A DNA stretch of 8,550 nt from Planctomycetota bacterium (GTDB lineage Bacteria > Planctomycetota > UBA1135 > UBA2386). The notes below the pieces were generated by a model, which was not told the DNA's origin, made no database searches, and saw only the letters and a program-made list of their open reading frames with translations. The translations under genes and the position numbers were made by a program. Positions 1-5,427 of this stretch are shown here, one piece after another. The first letter of the stretch is position 1; every line of letters begins with the position of its first letter. The stretch is from NCBI GenBank assembly GCA_023433825.1, contig JAEYTU010000558.1, positions 1 through 8,550 on the forward strand, in the 5' to 3' direction.

Positions 1-6
1 GTTCCT

Positions 7-14
7 GCTACCCT
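7..14 (+). promoter_or_regulatory. Possible -10 box of the first lipoprotein gene
   Basis: GCTACCCT contains a TANNNT-type -10 core 57 bases before the ATG at 72. Similar octamers, GCTAACGT and GCTAACCT, lie before the lipoprotein gene at 3771 and before rpsO. The -35 region would be off the window edge, so this rests on recurrence alone. Confidence 0.2.
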
Positions 15-71
15 CCCCGCCTCCATTCCGCCGGAATACGCACCCCCGTCGCATCGTCCAGCCGACCCCCG

Positions 72-2993
72 ATGTCGAACCGCCCGCCGACCCGCGCTCT
101 CGTCGCCTTCGCCACTCTCGCCGTGCTCGGCGCCTGCTCCGACAACGTCGGGCGCGCCTTCAACAGGCCGGGGCCGATTCGCCCGCCCGAGCCGGGGTCC
201 TCGACGATCCAGGTCGTCCCGACCGGCGGCGAAGTCGTCGACGTTCGGCCGCGCGCCAAGAAGACCTACCCGACCGGCGCCGGGTGGCCGTCGACCGTGC
301 CGATCGTCGTCGTCTTCAACCAGTCGATGAACGAGGACTCGATCGCCCCGCCGTCGAACAGCACGGCGTCGCCGACGCTGATCGTGCGCCTCGCCGGGAC
401 CGAGCAGGCGCTGCCGGGGACCTACGACTTCCTGCTCGGCGGGACCGTCGTCGTGTTCCGACCGGCGGCGCCGCTGACGCCGGGCGGGGGCGGCCCGTCG
501 GGCCCGGCGCCGACGTCGTACGAAGTCGTGCTGTCGCCGGAGGCGCGCAGCGTCGACGGCATTCGCGTCGGCGGCAGCGAGCAAATCCTCGCCGAGTTCA
601 CGCCGGACGCGTCGACCGAGGATCCCGACGGTCGAATCCTGACCGTGCTGCCCGAGGACAACGCGGCCGATCGCCAGCGCGAGACCGAGGTCTACGTCGT
701 GTTCACGAAGCCGACGGTCGCCGCGTCGATCACGGAGTCCGAGACGACGCTGCAACTCCGTCCGCGCGGCGGAACGCCGATCGACGGCGACCGCGAATTC
801 CCCCTCGCCGTCGCCGGCGTCGCGGATCCGCGGATCGCGCGCTTCACGCCGACGTCGCGACTCGACGGTGCCACGACCTACGAACTCGTCGTGACGTCCG
901 GGATCACGTTCGCGAACAGCGGCGTGCTGCAGTTCAACGGCCGGACGCCGTTCGCGAAGTTCACGACGCTCCCGCAGTCCGCGCCGACCGGCGTGACCGT
1001 CGGCAATCCGGCCGCCGGGTTCCCGGACAAGGTCAACCGGACGAACTTCGAGACACTGCAAGTCGCCGTCGAGGTCGACGCGTCGGCCGCCGCCGGTGAC
1101 GAAGTCGTCGCGCGGATCTACGGAATCGACAGCAGCAGCACGAACGCGGCACAGCTCGCGTTCTTCGAACGCTCGGCGCGCCTTCCGACGGCCGGCGCGC
1201 AGACGATCGGCGTCGACTTCACCGGTGTGCTCGGCGCGATCACGGCGCCGCGGCTGCGGGAGGGATCGATCACGTTCGCGGCGCGGCTCGGGCGCGGGAA
1301 CAAGGCCAGCGGCTTCGTTCGCGCCGGCACGACGAACACGCCGCGCCTCGACGTCACGGCGCCGACGGTCACGACGATCGGACCGCCGAACGGCGGCACC
1401 GTCAGCGACCTGCTGACCGACCAGGAGTTCGTCGTCTGCCACGGAACGGCGAGCGAACGCCTCGCGGCGGCCACGTTCACGGTCGGCAGTCAGAGTGCGG
1501 CCCTGTTCGCGAGCAGCAACGACGGTCGGTTCGTGACGGCGCCGGTGCTGCTCGGTCGGCTCACGGCGCCGGTCGCCTACGAGATCGCCGTCGTCGATCT
1601 CTCCGGTAATCCGGCGCCCGCCGCGTTCGGCGGCGTGATCCGGCAGCGCGGCGTCGTCACCGGGGACGTGACCGGCGGAACGCTCGTCGTCGAGGCCTAC
1701 GACGACGCGACGCTGCAGCCGCTCGCCGGCGTCGTCGTCCTCGTCGACACGGGGCTCCCGCAGAGTCCGCCGAGCGGTCGCGACAGCGGCGTCACTGGCG
1801 CAGACGGGCGCGCGACGTTCACGAATCTCGTCAGCGCGACGCATTCGATCACGCTCGTCGGCACCGGCTACCACCTGCGAACGCTGCTCGACACGCCGGC
1901 GTCGTTCGTGTCGCTGCCGCTGCGGCCGCAGACCGGCGCGACGGCGACGTTCGCCGGGACCGCGTTGCTGACGCCGTCGCCGGGCGTGACGGCAGTGGTC
2001 GGCAACAGCGTGTTCGACGATCCGCGCGTGCAGACCGTCCAGACCCCGACGGCGACGCCGACGCTGATCCCGAACGCGGCGATCCGGCCGAACCGACTGC
2101 AGGTCGTGACAGGGTTCGGCGGCACGTTCGAACCGACGGCGGCGCCGGCATTCACGGCGTTTTCGATCGCGATGCTCGGCGCCAACTCGCTGACCCCGAC
2201 GCCGCCGGTGCCGCCGGCGCTCGGCGGCGCGACGGCGAACGTCTCGCTGACGCTGATCCCGGCGACCGACTCGACGCGCGGCGTGCTCGCCGCGAGCTAT
2301 GTGCAGGACTTCGCGCTGGCCGGTGGGCTCGACACGGCGAACCTCGTCGCGCGGCCGACCGTGCGCGTCGTCGCCGGAATGCGCGGACTGCCCGGGATGG
2401 CGACGTTCGGCGTCGGCATCGCGGCCCCGTCGGCCGGTGCGGCGTTCTCGGTCCAGGCCAACTACTCGTTGGCCGCGACGGCGGGGCTGACGCCGTTCTC
2501 GCCGCTGCTCTGGGTCTCGACCGAAGCGCGCGACACGGCCGGCAACCTGTCGCGCCACCGGCGGCTCGTCCTCGACAACGTGCTCGGCACGACGTTCCCG
2601 ACGGTCGATGCACCCGGGATCCCGACGATCTCGGCGCCGGGGGGGCCGTTCGCTGGTCCGCCGCAAGTCACCTTCCAGGATCGGCTTGCGCCGACTTCTC
2701 TGCTCGCCGGTGGCGTCGGATTGCTCGAACTGACGGCGACCGACACCGCCGGCCGCGAATGGTCGCTGCTGCGTGAGGACCGGACCGGGGCCGTCGGCGC
2801 GGTCACCATTCAGTGGCCGGATCTCGGCAGCGCCCCGGCGACTGGTCTGGCCGGTGGAACGTGGTCGATCCGCGGGGAGGCGTACCTGCTGTTCTCGGTC
2901 AACTTCCTGCCCGGCAGCTTCGTCCTCGACGAGTTCCGCCATCAGCAAGTCGCCTACGCCCGGTCGGCGCCGGTCGCGTTCACGGTCCCGTGA
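72..2993 (+). CDS. Large secreted lipoprotein with Ig-like (Big_5-type) and carboxypeptidase-regulatory-like domains
   Basis: Predicted cell-surface lipoprotein of 973 residues; its function is not known. The N-terminus has Arg8, a hydrophobic stretch (residues 9-20) and a lipobox VLGAC with Cys22, so signal peptidase II processing is expected. Residues about 60-178 and 182-300 each read like SbsA/Big_5 Ig-like modules: a strand such as IVVVFNQSM or VYVVFTKP, then a Y-E-V/L-V-V strand near the end. Residues about 428-520 look like a further Ig-like domain, ending VAYEIAVVDLSGNP. Residues about 527-620 resemble a carboxypeptidase-regulatory-like fold (LAGVVVLVDTG, then TGADGRATFTNL). The remaining 350 residues are beta-rich, Pro/Thr/Ala-rich and unassigned. 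The ATG at 72 places the signal peptide correctly; no Shine-Dalgarno is visible. The stop codon overlaps the queC start. Domain calls are from motif reading; a structural or adhesive surface role is inference. Confidence 0.85.
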   Translation: MSNRPPTRALVAFATLAVLGACSDNVGRAFNRPGPIRPPEPGSSTIQVVPTGGEVVDVRPRAKKTYPTGAGWPSTVPIVVVFNQSMNEDSIAPPSNSTASPTLIVRLAGTEQALPGTYDFLLGGTVVVFRPAAPLTPGGGGPSGPAPTSYEVVLSPEARSVDGIRVGGSEQILAEFTPDASTEDPDGRILTVLPEDNAADRQRETEVYVVFTKPTVAASITESETTLQLRPRGGTPIDGDREFPLAVAGVADPRIARFTPTSRLDGATTYELVVTSGITFANSGVLQFNGRTPFAKFTTLPQSAPTGVTVGNPAAGFPDKVNRTNFETLQVAVEVDASAAAGDEVVARIYGIDSSSTNAAQLAFFERSARLPTAGAQTIGVDFTGVLGAITAPRLREGSITFAARLGRGNKASGFVRAGTTNTPRLDVTAPTVTTIGPPNGGTVSDLLTDQEFVVCHGTASERLAAATFTVGSQSAALFASSNDGRFVTAPVLLGRLTAPVAYEIAVVDLSGNPAPAAFGGVIRQRGVVTGDVTGGTLVVEAYDDATLQPLAGVVVLVDTGLPQSPPSGRDSGVTGADGRATFTNLVSATHSITLVGTGYHLRTLLDTPASFVSLPLRPQTGATATFAGTALLTPSPGVTAVVGNSVFDDPRVQTVQTPTATPTLIPNAAIRPNRLQVVTGFGGTFEPTAAPAFTAFSIAMLGANSLTPTPPVPPALGGATANVSLTLIPATDSTRGVLAASYVQDFALAGGLDTANLVARPTVRVVAGMRGLPGMATFGVGIAAPSAGAAFSVQANYSLAATAGLTPFSPLLWVSTEARDTAGNLSRHRRLVLDNVLGTTFPTVDAPGIPTISAPGGPFAGPPQVTFQDRLAPTSLLAGGVGLLELTATDTAGREWSLLREDRTGAVGAVTIQWPDLGSAPATGLAGGTWSIRGEAYLLFSVNFLPGSFVLDEFRHQQVAYARSAPVAFTVP

Positions 2994-3673
2994 GCGATGC
3001 GTCGGCGAAGCCCGCGCGCGCCGTCGCACTGCTGTCGGGCGGACTCGATTCGGGTGTCGCGGTCGGAACGTGGCGGGCCGGCGGTGGGGTGGTCGTCGCG
3101 GCGCTGCTGTTCGACTACGGGCAGCGCGCGGCGGATGCCGAGGCGCGGGCCGCCGCGACGCTCGCGCACCGGTGGTCGATCCCGTTCGAACGGATCCCGC
3201 TGCCGTGGCTCGCAAGCGCCGCTGCGATGGCGGGATCGGCGTTGATCGACGGTGGCGCGCCGATCCCGACGCGGACCGTCGACGATCCCGGCGACGCGGC
3301 GTCGGCAGCCGCGGTCTGGGTCCCGGCGCGGAACGTCGTGCTGCTCGCGGCCGCCGCCGCGATCGCCGAGGCGCGCGGCGCCGATGTCGTGCTGACGGGG
3401 TTCAACCGCGAGGAGGCGGCGACGTTCGCCGACAACTCGGCGGCGTTCGTCGCGGCAATGGATGCCGCGCTCGCGCTCGGCACGAAGCGTCGCGTCCGCG
3501 TCGTCGCACCGACGCTCGATCTCGACAAGGCGGGCATCGCCGCGGCGGCCGTCGCACTCGGCCTGCGCGAGTCCGATTTCTGGTCGTGCTACGGCAGTGG
3601 TCCGCAACCGTGCGGGCGCTGCGAGTCGTGCGCGCGCAGTCGGCGCGCGTTCGCGGCACGCGCGAACGGCTGA
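2990..3673 (+). CDS. queC: 7-cyano-7-deazaguanine (preQ0) synthase QueC
   Basis: QueC makes preQ0 from 7-carboxy-7-deazaguanine, ammonia and ATP, a cytosolic step in queuosine (tRNA) biosynthesis. The 227-residue product matches the usual length of about 220-240. Visible signatures are the ATP-pyrophosphatase loop SGGLDS (residues 16-21), LLFDYGQ (39-45), the VPARN segment near residue 110, and a C-terminal zinc site Cys200, Cys208, Cys211, Cys214 (C-x7-C-x2-C-x2-C). The start chosen is the GTG at 2990, in the arrangement GTGA overlapping the upstream lipoprotein stop; a longer in-frame reading from 2813 would add 59 residues absent from the family. No Shine-Dalgarno is seen, so translation may be coupled to the upstream gene. 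The usual GYPDCR-like stretch is replaced by EEAATFADNS, as I recall from some archaeal-type and other divergent homologues. No queD or queE lies in the window. Confidence 0.93.
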   Translation: MSDASAKPARAVALLSGGLDSGVAVGTWRAGGGVVVAALLFDYGQRAADAEARAAATLAHRWSIPFERIPLPWLASAAAMAGSALIDGGAPIPTRTVDDPGDAASAAAVWVPARNVVLLAAAAAIAEARGADVVLTGFNREEAATFADNSAAFVAAMDAALALGTKRRVRVVAPTLDLDKAGIAAAAVALGLRESDFWSCYGSGPQPCGRCESCARSRRAFAARANG

Positions 3674-3724
3674 CGAAATCGACGACGCCTCGACGCACCG
3701 GACCGCGAACGCCGCGCGCGATGC

Positions 3725-3753
3725 TTTCGACGCGGACCCGACGCCGCTAACGT
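3725..3753 (+). promoter_or_regulatory. Candidate promoter of the 3771 lipoprotein gene
   Basis: TTTCGA (3725-3730), a 17-base spacer and TAACGT (3748-3753) give a weak sigma70-like promoter with three of six matches in each box. Its -10 core sits only 17 bases before the ATG at 3771, so the transcript would be leaderless or nearly so, which agrees with the missing Shine-Dalgarno there. The rest of the queC to lipoprotein spacer shows no other signal. Confidence 0.25.
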
Positions 3754-3770
3754 TCGCCGCCCTCGACACC

Positions 3771-4391
3771 ATGCAAGACTTCGCGCGCGCCCTCCTCGCC
3801 TTCACTCTCCTCGCCGTGACGGCATGCCAGTCGCCGCAGCCGGAGATCCGCTCGTCGCTGACGTCGACCGCGCAGTTGACGACACGCGCCCCGGTCGACA
3901 TCGCGTTGCTGCCGGTGCAGGACGCGACCGACACGAAGGCGCTCGCGACGCTGATGCCGCGCATGCGTGACGAAGCCGCCCGCGGCCTCGTCGCGCGCGC
4001 GTACAGCCCGCTCGCGTTCCCGCTGATCGATCGCGCACTGCCGGTCGAGGCGACGACCGGCGGACTGCGCGCGGTCGACCCGGCCTATCAGAAGACGCTG
4101 TCGAACCGGTGGAACGAGGACGCGATCCTCGGCATTCGCGTGACGCGCTTCGAGACGTCGGCGCTGCAGTCGACCGGTTGGGTGCAGTTCGCCGCCGATG
4201 TCCTGCTGACCGACAGCAAGAACGGCGACACACTGTGGGCCGGTCCGGTCGAAGGCCGCGTCAAGTCCGGCGGCCTCGGCCCGGCGCCGCTCGACCCGAC
4301 CGAACGCCTGCGCGACGCGTCGGCGCAGGTCGTCAAGGAGATCCTGCTGTTGATGCCGAGTCGGCCGATGGTGCCCGCGACGGCGCGGTGA
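3771..4391 (+). CDS. Putative lipoprotein, GNA1162/DUF799-like
   Basis: Predicted 206-residue lipoprotein of unknown function. A short N-terminal signal (residues 6-18, hydrophobic) ends in the lipobox VTAC with Cys19. The mature part begins with a beta strand, IALLPVQDATD (44-54), then a helix ending in a YSPLAFPLIDRAL segment (78-90). It continues with NRWNEDAILGIRVTRFE (112-128), VQFAADVLLTDSKNGDTLWAG (138-158) and a C-terminal helix. This order (LPxxxxTD, loss of a variable loop, DAxLxIxVTxF, then L-x-D-x-x-x-G-D-x-LW-x-G) resembles GNA1162/DUF799 outer-membrane lipoproteins, which are often found with CsgG-like partners. No such partner lies in this window, so the family call is tentative. 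ATG 3771 is chosen because it places the signal peptide at the N-terminus; the frame is open upstream to 3462, but that part overlaps queC. Confidence 0.8.
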   Translation: MQDFARALLAFTLLAVTACQSPQPEIRSSLTSTAQLTTRAPVDIALLPVQDATDTKALATLMPRMRDEAARGLVARAYSPLAFPLIDRALPVEATTGGLRAVDPAYQKTLSNRWNEDAILGIRVTRFETSALQSTGWVQFAADVLLTDSKNGDTLWAGPVEGRVKSGGLGPAPLDPTERLRDASAQVVKEILLLMPSRPMVPATAR

Positions 4392-4407
4392 ACCGTGGCG
4401 CGGGCGA

Positions 4408-4439
4408 TCGCGGCGACCGGCGTCGCGGCGACACCGCGA
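4408..4439 (+). terminator. Weak hairpin after the GNA1162-like gene
   Basis: TCGCGG (4408-4413) can pair with CCGCGA (4434-4439), and a local hairpin GCGAC-CGGC-GTCGC lies inside (4413-4426). It starts 17 bases after the stop codon and has no T-run. Part of it is a direct repeat of TCGCGGCGAC, so GC-rich chance pairing is a real alternative. Confidence 0.25.
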
Positions 4440-4463
4440 GCGCGATGCCGGCCGAGGTCGTTG

Positions 4464-4492
4464 TTGTGTGCGCCTGTGGCCGTCGCTAACCT
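4464..4492 (+). promoter_or_regulatory. Candidate rpsO promoter
   Basis: TTGTGT (4464-4469), a 17-base spacer and TAACCT (4487-4492) form the best sigma70-like pair before rpsO. An alternative -35, TTGTTG, lies at 4461. The T-rich run TTGTTGTGT stands out from the GC-rich surroundings. Transcription from here would give a leader of roughly 135 bases containing the hairpins described below. Confidence 0.4.
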
Positions 4493-4505
4493 GCCGCGCT
4501 TCCAA

Positions 4506-4525
4506 AACCGTCGTGGACGACGGTT
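4506..4525 (+). promoter_or_regulatory. Perfect 9-bp dyad at the start of the rpsO leader
   Basis: AACCGTCGT, then GG, then ACGACGGTT is a perfect inverted repeat about 14 bases after the candidate -10 box. As RNA it would form a hairpin of seven or eight pairs. As DNA it could be an operator for a dimeric regulator. No T-run follows, so a terminator role is less likely. Confidence 0.4.
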
Positions 4526-4545
4526 CGACCGCCGGACTGGAGCAC

Positions 4546-4619
4546 CCTGGCTCTCGTCGGCAGGTCCTGAAACCAAGAGACGAGCCTGGTTCCGACAGGC
4601 GAGCCTGGAAACGCCAGGC
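4546..4619 (+). promoter_or_regulatory. Structured rpsO leader with tandem hairpins, possible S15 autoregulatory site
   Basis: Two near-identical units lie in tandem: CGAGCCTGGTTCCGACAGGC (4581-4600) and CGAGCCTGGAAACGCCAGGC (4600-4619). Each folds on its own: GCCTG with CAGGC (7-base loop), and GCCTGG with CCAGGC (5-base loop). A weaker relative, CCTG (4546-4549) with CAGG (4561-4564), lies upstream, and CTCGTC (4553-4558) can pair with GACGAG (4579-4584). The first GCCTGG can also pair with the last CCAGGC, so alternative folds exist. The last stem ends 14 bases before the rpsO ATG. S15 represses its own mRNA through leader structures in several bacteria, and those leaders differ between phyla; assigning that role here is inference. 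Confidence 0.5.
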
Positions 4620-4633
4620 AAGAGAGAACAGGG

Positions 4634-4903
4634 ATGGTCATCACGAAGGACACGCGCAAGCGACTGATCGGCGAGAACCGGATCCACGACAACGACAGCG
4701 GCTCGCCCGACGTCCAGGTCTCGATCCTGACCGAGGAGATCCGAGGACTGACGGAGCACCTGAAGCTCCATCCGAAGGATCACAGCTCGCGCCGCGGCCT
4801 GCTGCTGAAGGTCAGCCGCCGCAACCGTCTGATGAAGTATCTGCACCGCGCGGCACCGGAGCGCTACACGAAGCTGCTCCAGAAGCTGGGTCTGCGGCGC
4901 TGA
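4634..4903 (+). CDS. rpsO: 30S ribosomal protein S15
   Basis: S15 is a primary 16S rRNA-binding protein of the small-subunit platform; it binds the three-way junction of helices 20-22. The product has exactly the family length, 89 residues. The conserved S22-G23, Q28 and Y69 are present, as is the helix-loop signature H42...H46-P-K-D49-H-S-S52-R-R-G-L-L, then RRNRLMKYL. H42, D49 and S52 are the rRNA-contacting residues of the family. ATG 4634 is preceded by purine-rich AAGAGAGAACAGGG, which is not a strong Shine-Dalgarno. The gene precedes pnp, as in many bacteria, but with an unusually long interval. It is likely expressed from the promoter near 4464-4492 and controlled through its hairpin-rich leader. 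Confidence 0.98.
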   Translation: MVITKDTRKRLIGENRIHDNDSGSPDVQVSILTEEIRGLTEHLKLHPKDHSSRRGLLLKVSRRNRLMKYLHRAAPERYTKLLQKLGLRR

Positions 4904-4915
4904 TCCGGTGCCCGC

Positions 4916-4974
4916 TTCCGGTCGAGCCGACGGTTGCCCGCCCCGTGCGGGCGCCCGCGGCACGCCGACCGGAA
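4916..4974 (+). terminator. Long stem-loop just after rpsO
   Basis: TTCCGGTCG (4916-4924) is exactly complementary to CGACCGGAA (4966-4974). Inside lies a second perfect hairpin, GCCCGC-CCCGT-GCGGGC (4936-4952), and GCCG (4926-4929) can pair with CGGC (4958-4961). The element begins 12 bases after the rpsO stop, where a terminator or an mRNA-processing hairpin would be expected. No T-run follows, so it could attenuate rather than end transcription, or act as a 3' stabiliser. Confidence 0.45.
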
Positions 4975-4985
4975 CCAGCCAGAGA

Positions 4986-5064
4986 CCCATCGCGGCCCGC
5001 GATCGGGCCGCAGCCCAACGTCTTCGCGCTACGCGCGAAGACCGACATCGCGGGCCGCGATGGG
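4986..5064 (+). ncRNA. 79-base three-way-junction-like palindromic element
   Basis: A perfect 18-bp outer stem joins CCCATCGCGGCCCGCGAT (4986-5003) and ATCGCGGGCCGCGATGGG (5047-5064). Inside are a 4-bp hairpin, GGGC-CGCA-GCCC (5005-5016), and a perfect 10-bp hairpin, GTCTTCGCGC (5020-5029) with GCGCGAAGAC (5033-5042) around a TAC loop. Sixty-four of 79 bases can pair. Each outer arm is itself almost palindromic (ATCGCGG-C/G-CCGCGAT), so two separate hairpins or two DNA-binding sites are alternatives. It is not a tRNA: there is no T-arm TTCRA sequence or proper stem order. It could be a structured cis element, an RNase III substrate, a small RNA or a repeated palindromic element. The strand is assumed from the neighbouring genes. 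Confidence 0.5.
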
Positions 5065-5152
5065 ACAGTGCTTGCTGGGGCCTCACGTCCCGCTCGCGAC
5101 CCCGTCGGCAAACCGCAGTCGCCAAGGAACGAACCCGACACACTCTTGCACC

Positions 5153-5168
5153 CCGCGACGAATCGCGG
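5153..5168 (+). promoter_or_regulatory. Perfect 6-bp hairpin in the rpsO-pnp interval
   Basis: CCGCGA-CGAA-TCGCGG (5153-5168) is a perfect stem with a four-base loop. It lies between a TTGCAC box (5146-5151) and an ACTACC stretch (5170-5175), the only place in the interval with a faint promoter-like spacing; that promoter reading is weak and is not claimed separately. Confidence 0.35.
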
Positions 5169-5182
5169 CACTACCGGCACGA

Positions 5183-5205
5183 CGACAACGACAACGACAA
5201 CGACA
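5183..5205 (+). repeat. CGACAA hexamer tandem repeat
   Basis: Three full copies of CGACAA (5183-5200) are followed by a partial copy, CGACA (5201-5205), with a related CGA before. The tract is unstructured, A-rich compared with its surroundings, and lacks the complementarity seen on both sides. It could act as a single-stranded linker or ribonuclease landing site, or simply be a slippage-prone repeat. Confidence 0.75.
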
Positions 5206-5221
5206 CTGACAGCACGCCCGG

Positions 5222-5235
5222 GCGGATGGATCCGC
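5222..5235 (+). repeat. Short perfect dyad GCGGAT-GG-ATCCGC
   Basis: A perfect 6-bp inverted repeat with a two-base centre. As RNA it could form only a four- or five-pair hairpin; as DNA it is a 14-base dyad, a typical size for a dimeric regulator half-site pair. No function is suggested by context beyond its place in the palindrome-rich interval. Confidence 0.35.
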
Positions 5236-5252
5236 ACGAATGGGCACAACCC

Positions 5253-5271
5253 GCGCGCGACGTTCGCGCGC
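5253..5271 (+). promoter_or_regulatory. Perfect 8-bp hairpin
   Basis: GCGCGCGA (5253-5260) and TCGCGCGC (5264-5271) are exactly complementary around a CGT loop. It precedes the alternative-fold block by five bases. GC repetitiveness lowers its individual significance, but it is one of a continuous series of hairpins. Confidence 0.4.
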
Positions 5272-5276
5272 AACGA

Positions 5277-5352
5277 GACGCTCGCAAGCGTCCTGACGGT
5301 CGGCGGCGGACGCCGCGGCCGATGACCGGAAGCTCCGGTCGCCGCTTGCGAG
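5277..5352 (+). promoter_or_regulatory. Block with mutually exclusive stems upstream of pnp
   Basis: Two folds compete. In the first, GACGCT-CGCA-AGCGTC (5277-5292) forms a local 6-bp hairpin. In the second, CTCGCAAGCG (5281-5290) pairs perfectly with CGCTTGCGAG (5343-5352), closing a multi-branch structure. That structure contains a GCGGC/GCCGC hairpin (5303-5316) and the perfect 7-bp hairpin GACCGGA-AGC-TCCGGTC (5324-5340). Both folds use the same bases, a hallmark of riboswitch-like or attenuator elements. Its position, 119 bases before the pnp ATG, suits control of pnp. No known riboswitch class is recognised; the switching idea is inference. Confidence 0.4.
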
Positions 5353-5360
5353 ACCCACGT

Positions 5361-5385
5361 CTGCGCATTCCGCGTCCCCGCGCAG
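5361..5385 (+). promoter_or_regulatory. Hairpin CTGCGC/GCGCAG in the pnp leader
   Basis: CTGCGC (5361-5366) can pair with GCGCAG (5380-5385) across a 13-base loop. A competing local hairpin, CGCG-TCCC-CGCG, lies at 5371-5382. It sits between the alternative-fold block and the final pnp leader hairpin. Confidence 0.3.
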
Positions 5386-5427
5386 CGGTGGACGCACTCG
5401 GCGCACCCTTCCTGGGTCGCCGTACAC

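Noticed and set aside
2813..2989. A longer N-terminus for queC from an upstream in-frame start
   Set aside because: The extra residues are a shadow of the lipoprotein gene and do not belong to the QueC family, whereas GTG 2990 gives the family length.
2990..3673. A QatC or DNA-modification role for the QueC-like protein as part of a defence system
   Set aside because: None of the expected partners (QatA, QatB, QatD or dpd genes) is next to it; neighbours are lipoprotein genes and rpsO. An ordinary queuosine role is simpler.
3462..3770. A longer N-terminus for the GNA1162-like lipoprotein
   Set aside because: It would overlap queC and place the lipobox 100 residues into the protein. ATG 3771 gives a proper signal peptide.
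4581..4619. CRISPR repeats, suggested by the tandem 20-base units
   Set aside because: Only two units, directly abutting with no spacers, and no cas genes in the window.
4986..5064. A tRNA or tmRNA-like gene, suggested by the size of 79 bases and multi-branch fold
   Set aside because: The 18-bp outer stem is far too long, there is no T-arm TTCRA motif, no anticodon arm of correct geometry and no CCA-adjacent pattern.
5146..5175. A promoter for pnp (TTGCAC with ACTACC or CACTAC downstream)
   Set aside because: The -10 match is poor and the spacer is occupied by a perfect hairpin; not enough to annotate.
5222..5260. A GWIRTN-type peptide in the interval, as seen in mis-annotated short proteins
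   Set aside because: The bases form palindromes, and no gene start or conserved frame supports translation.
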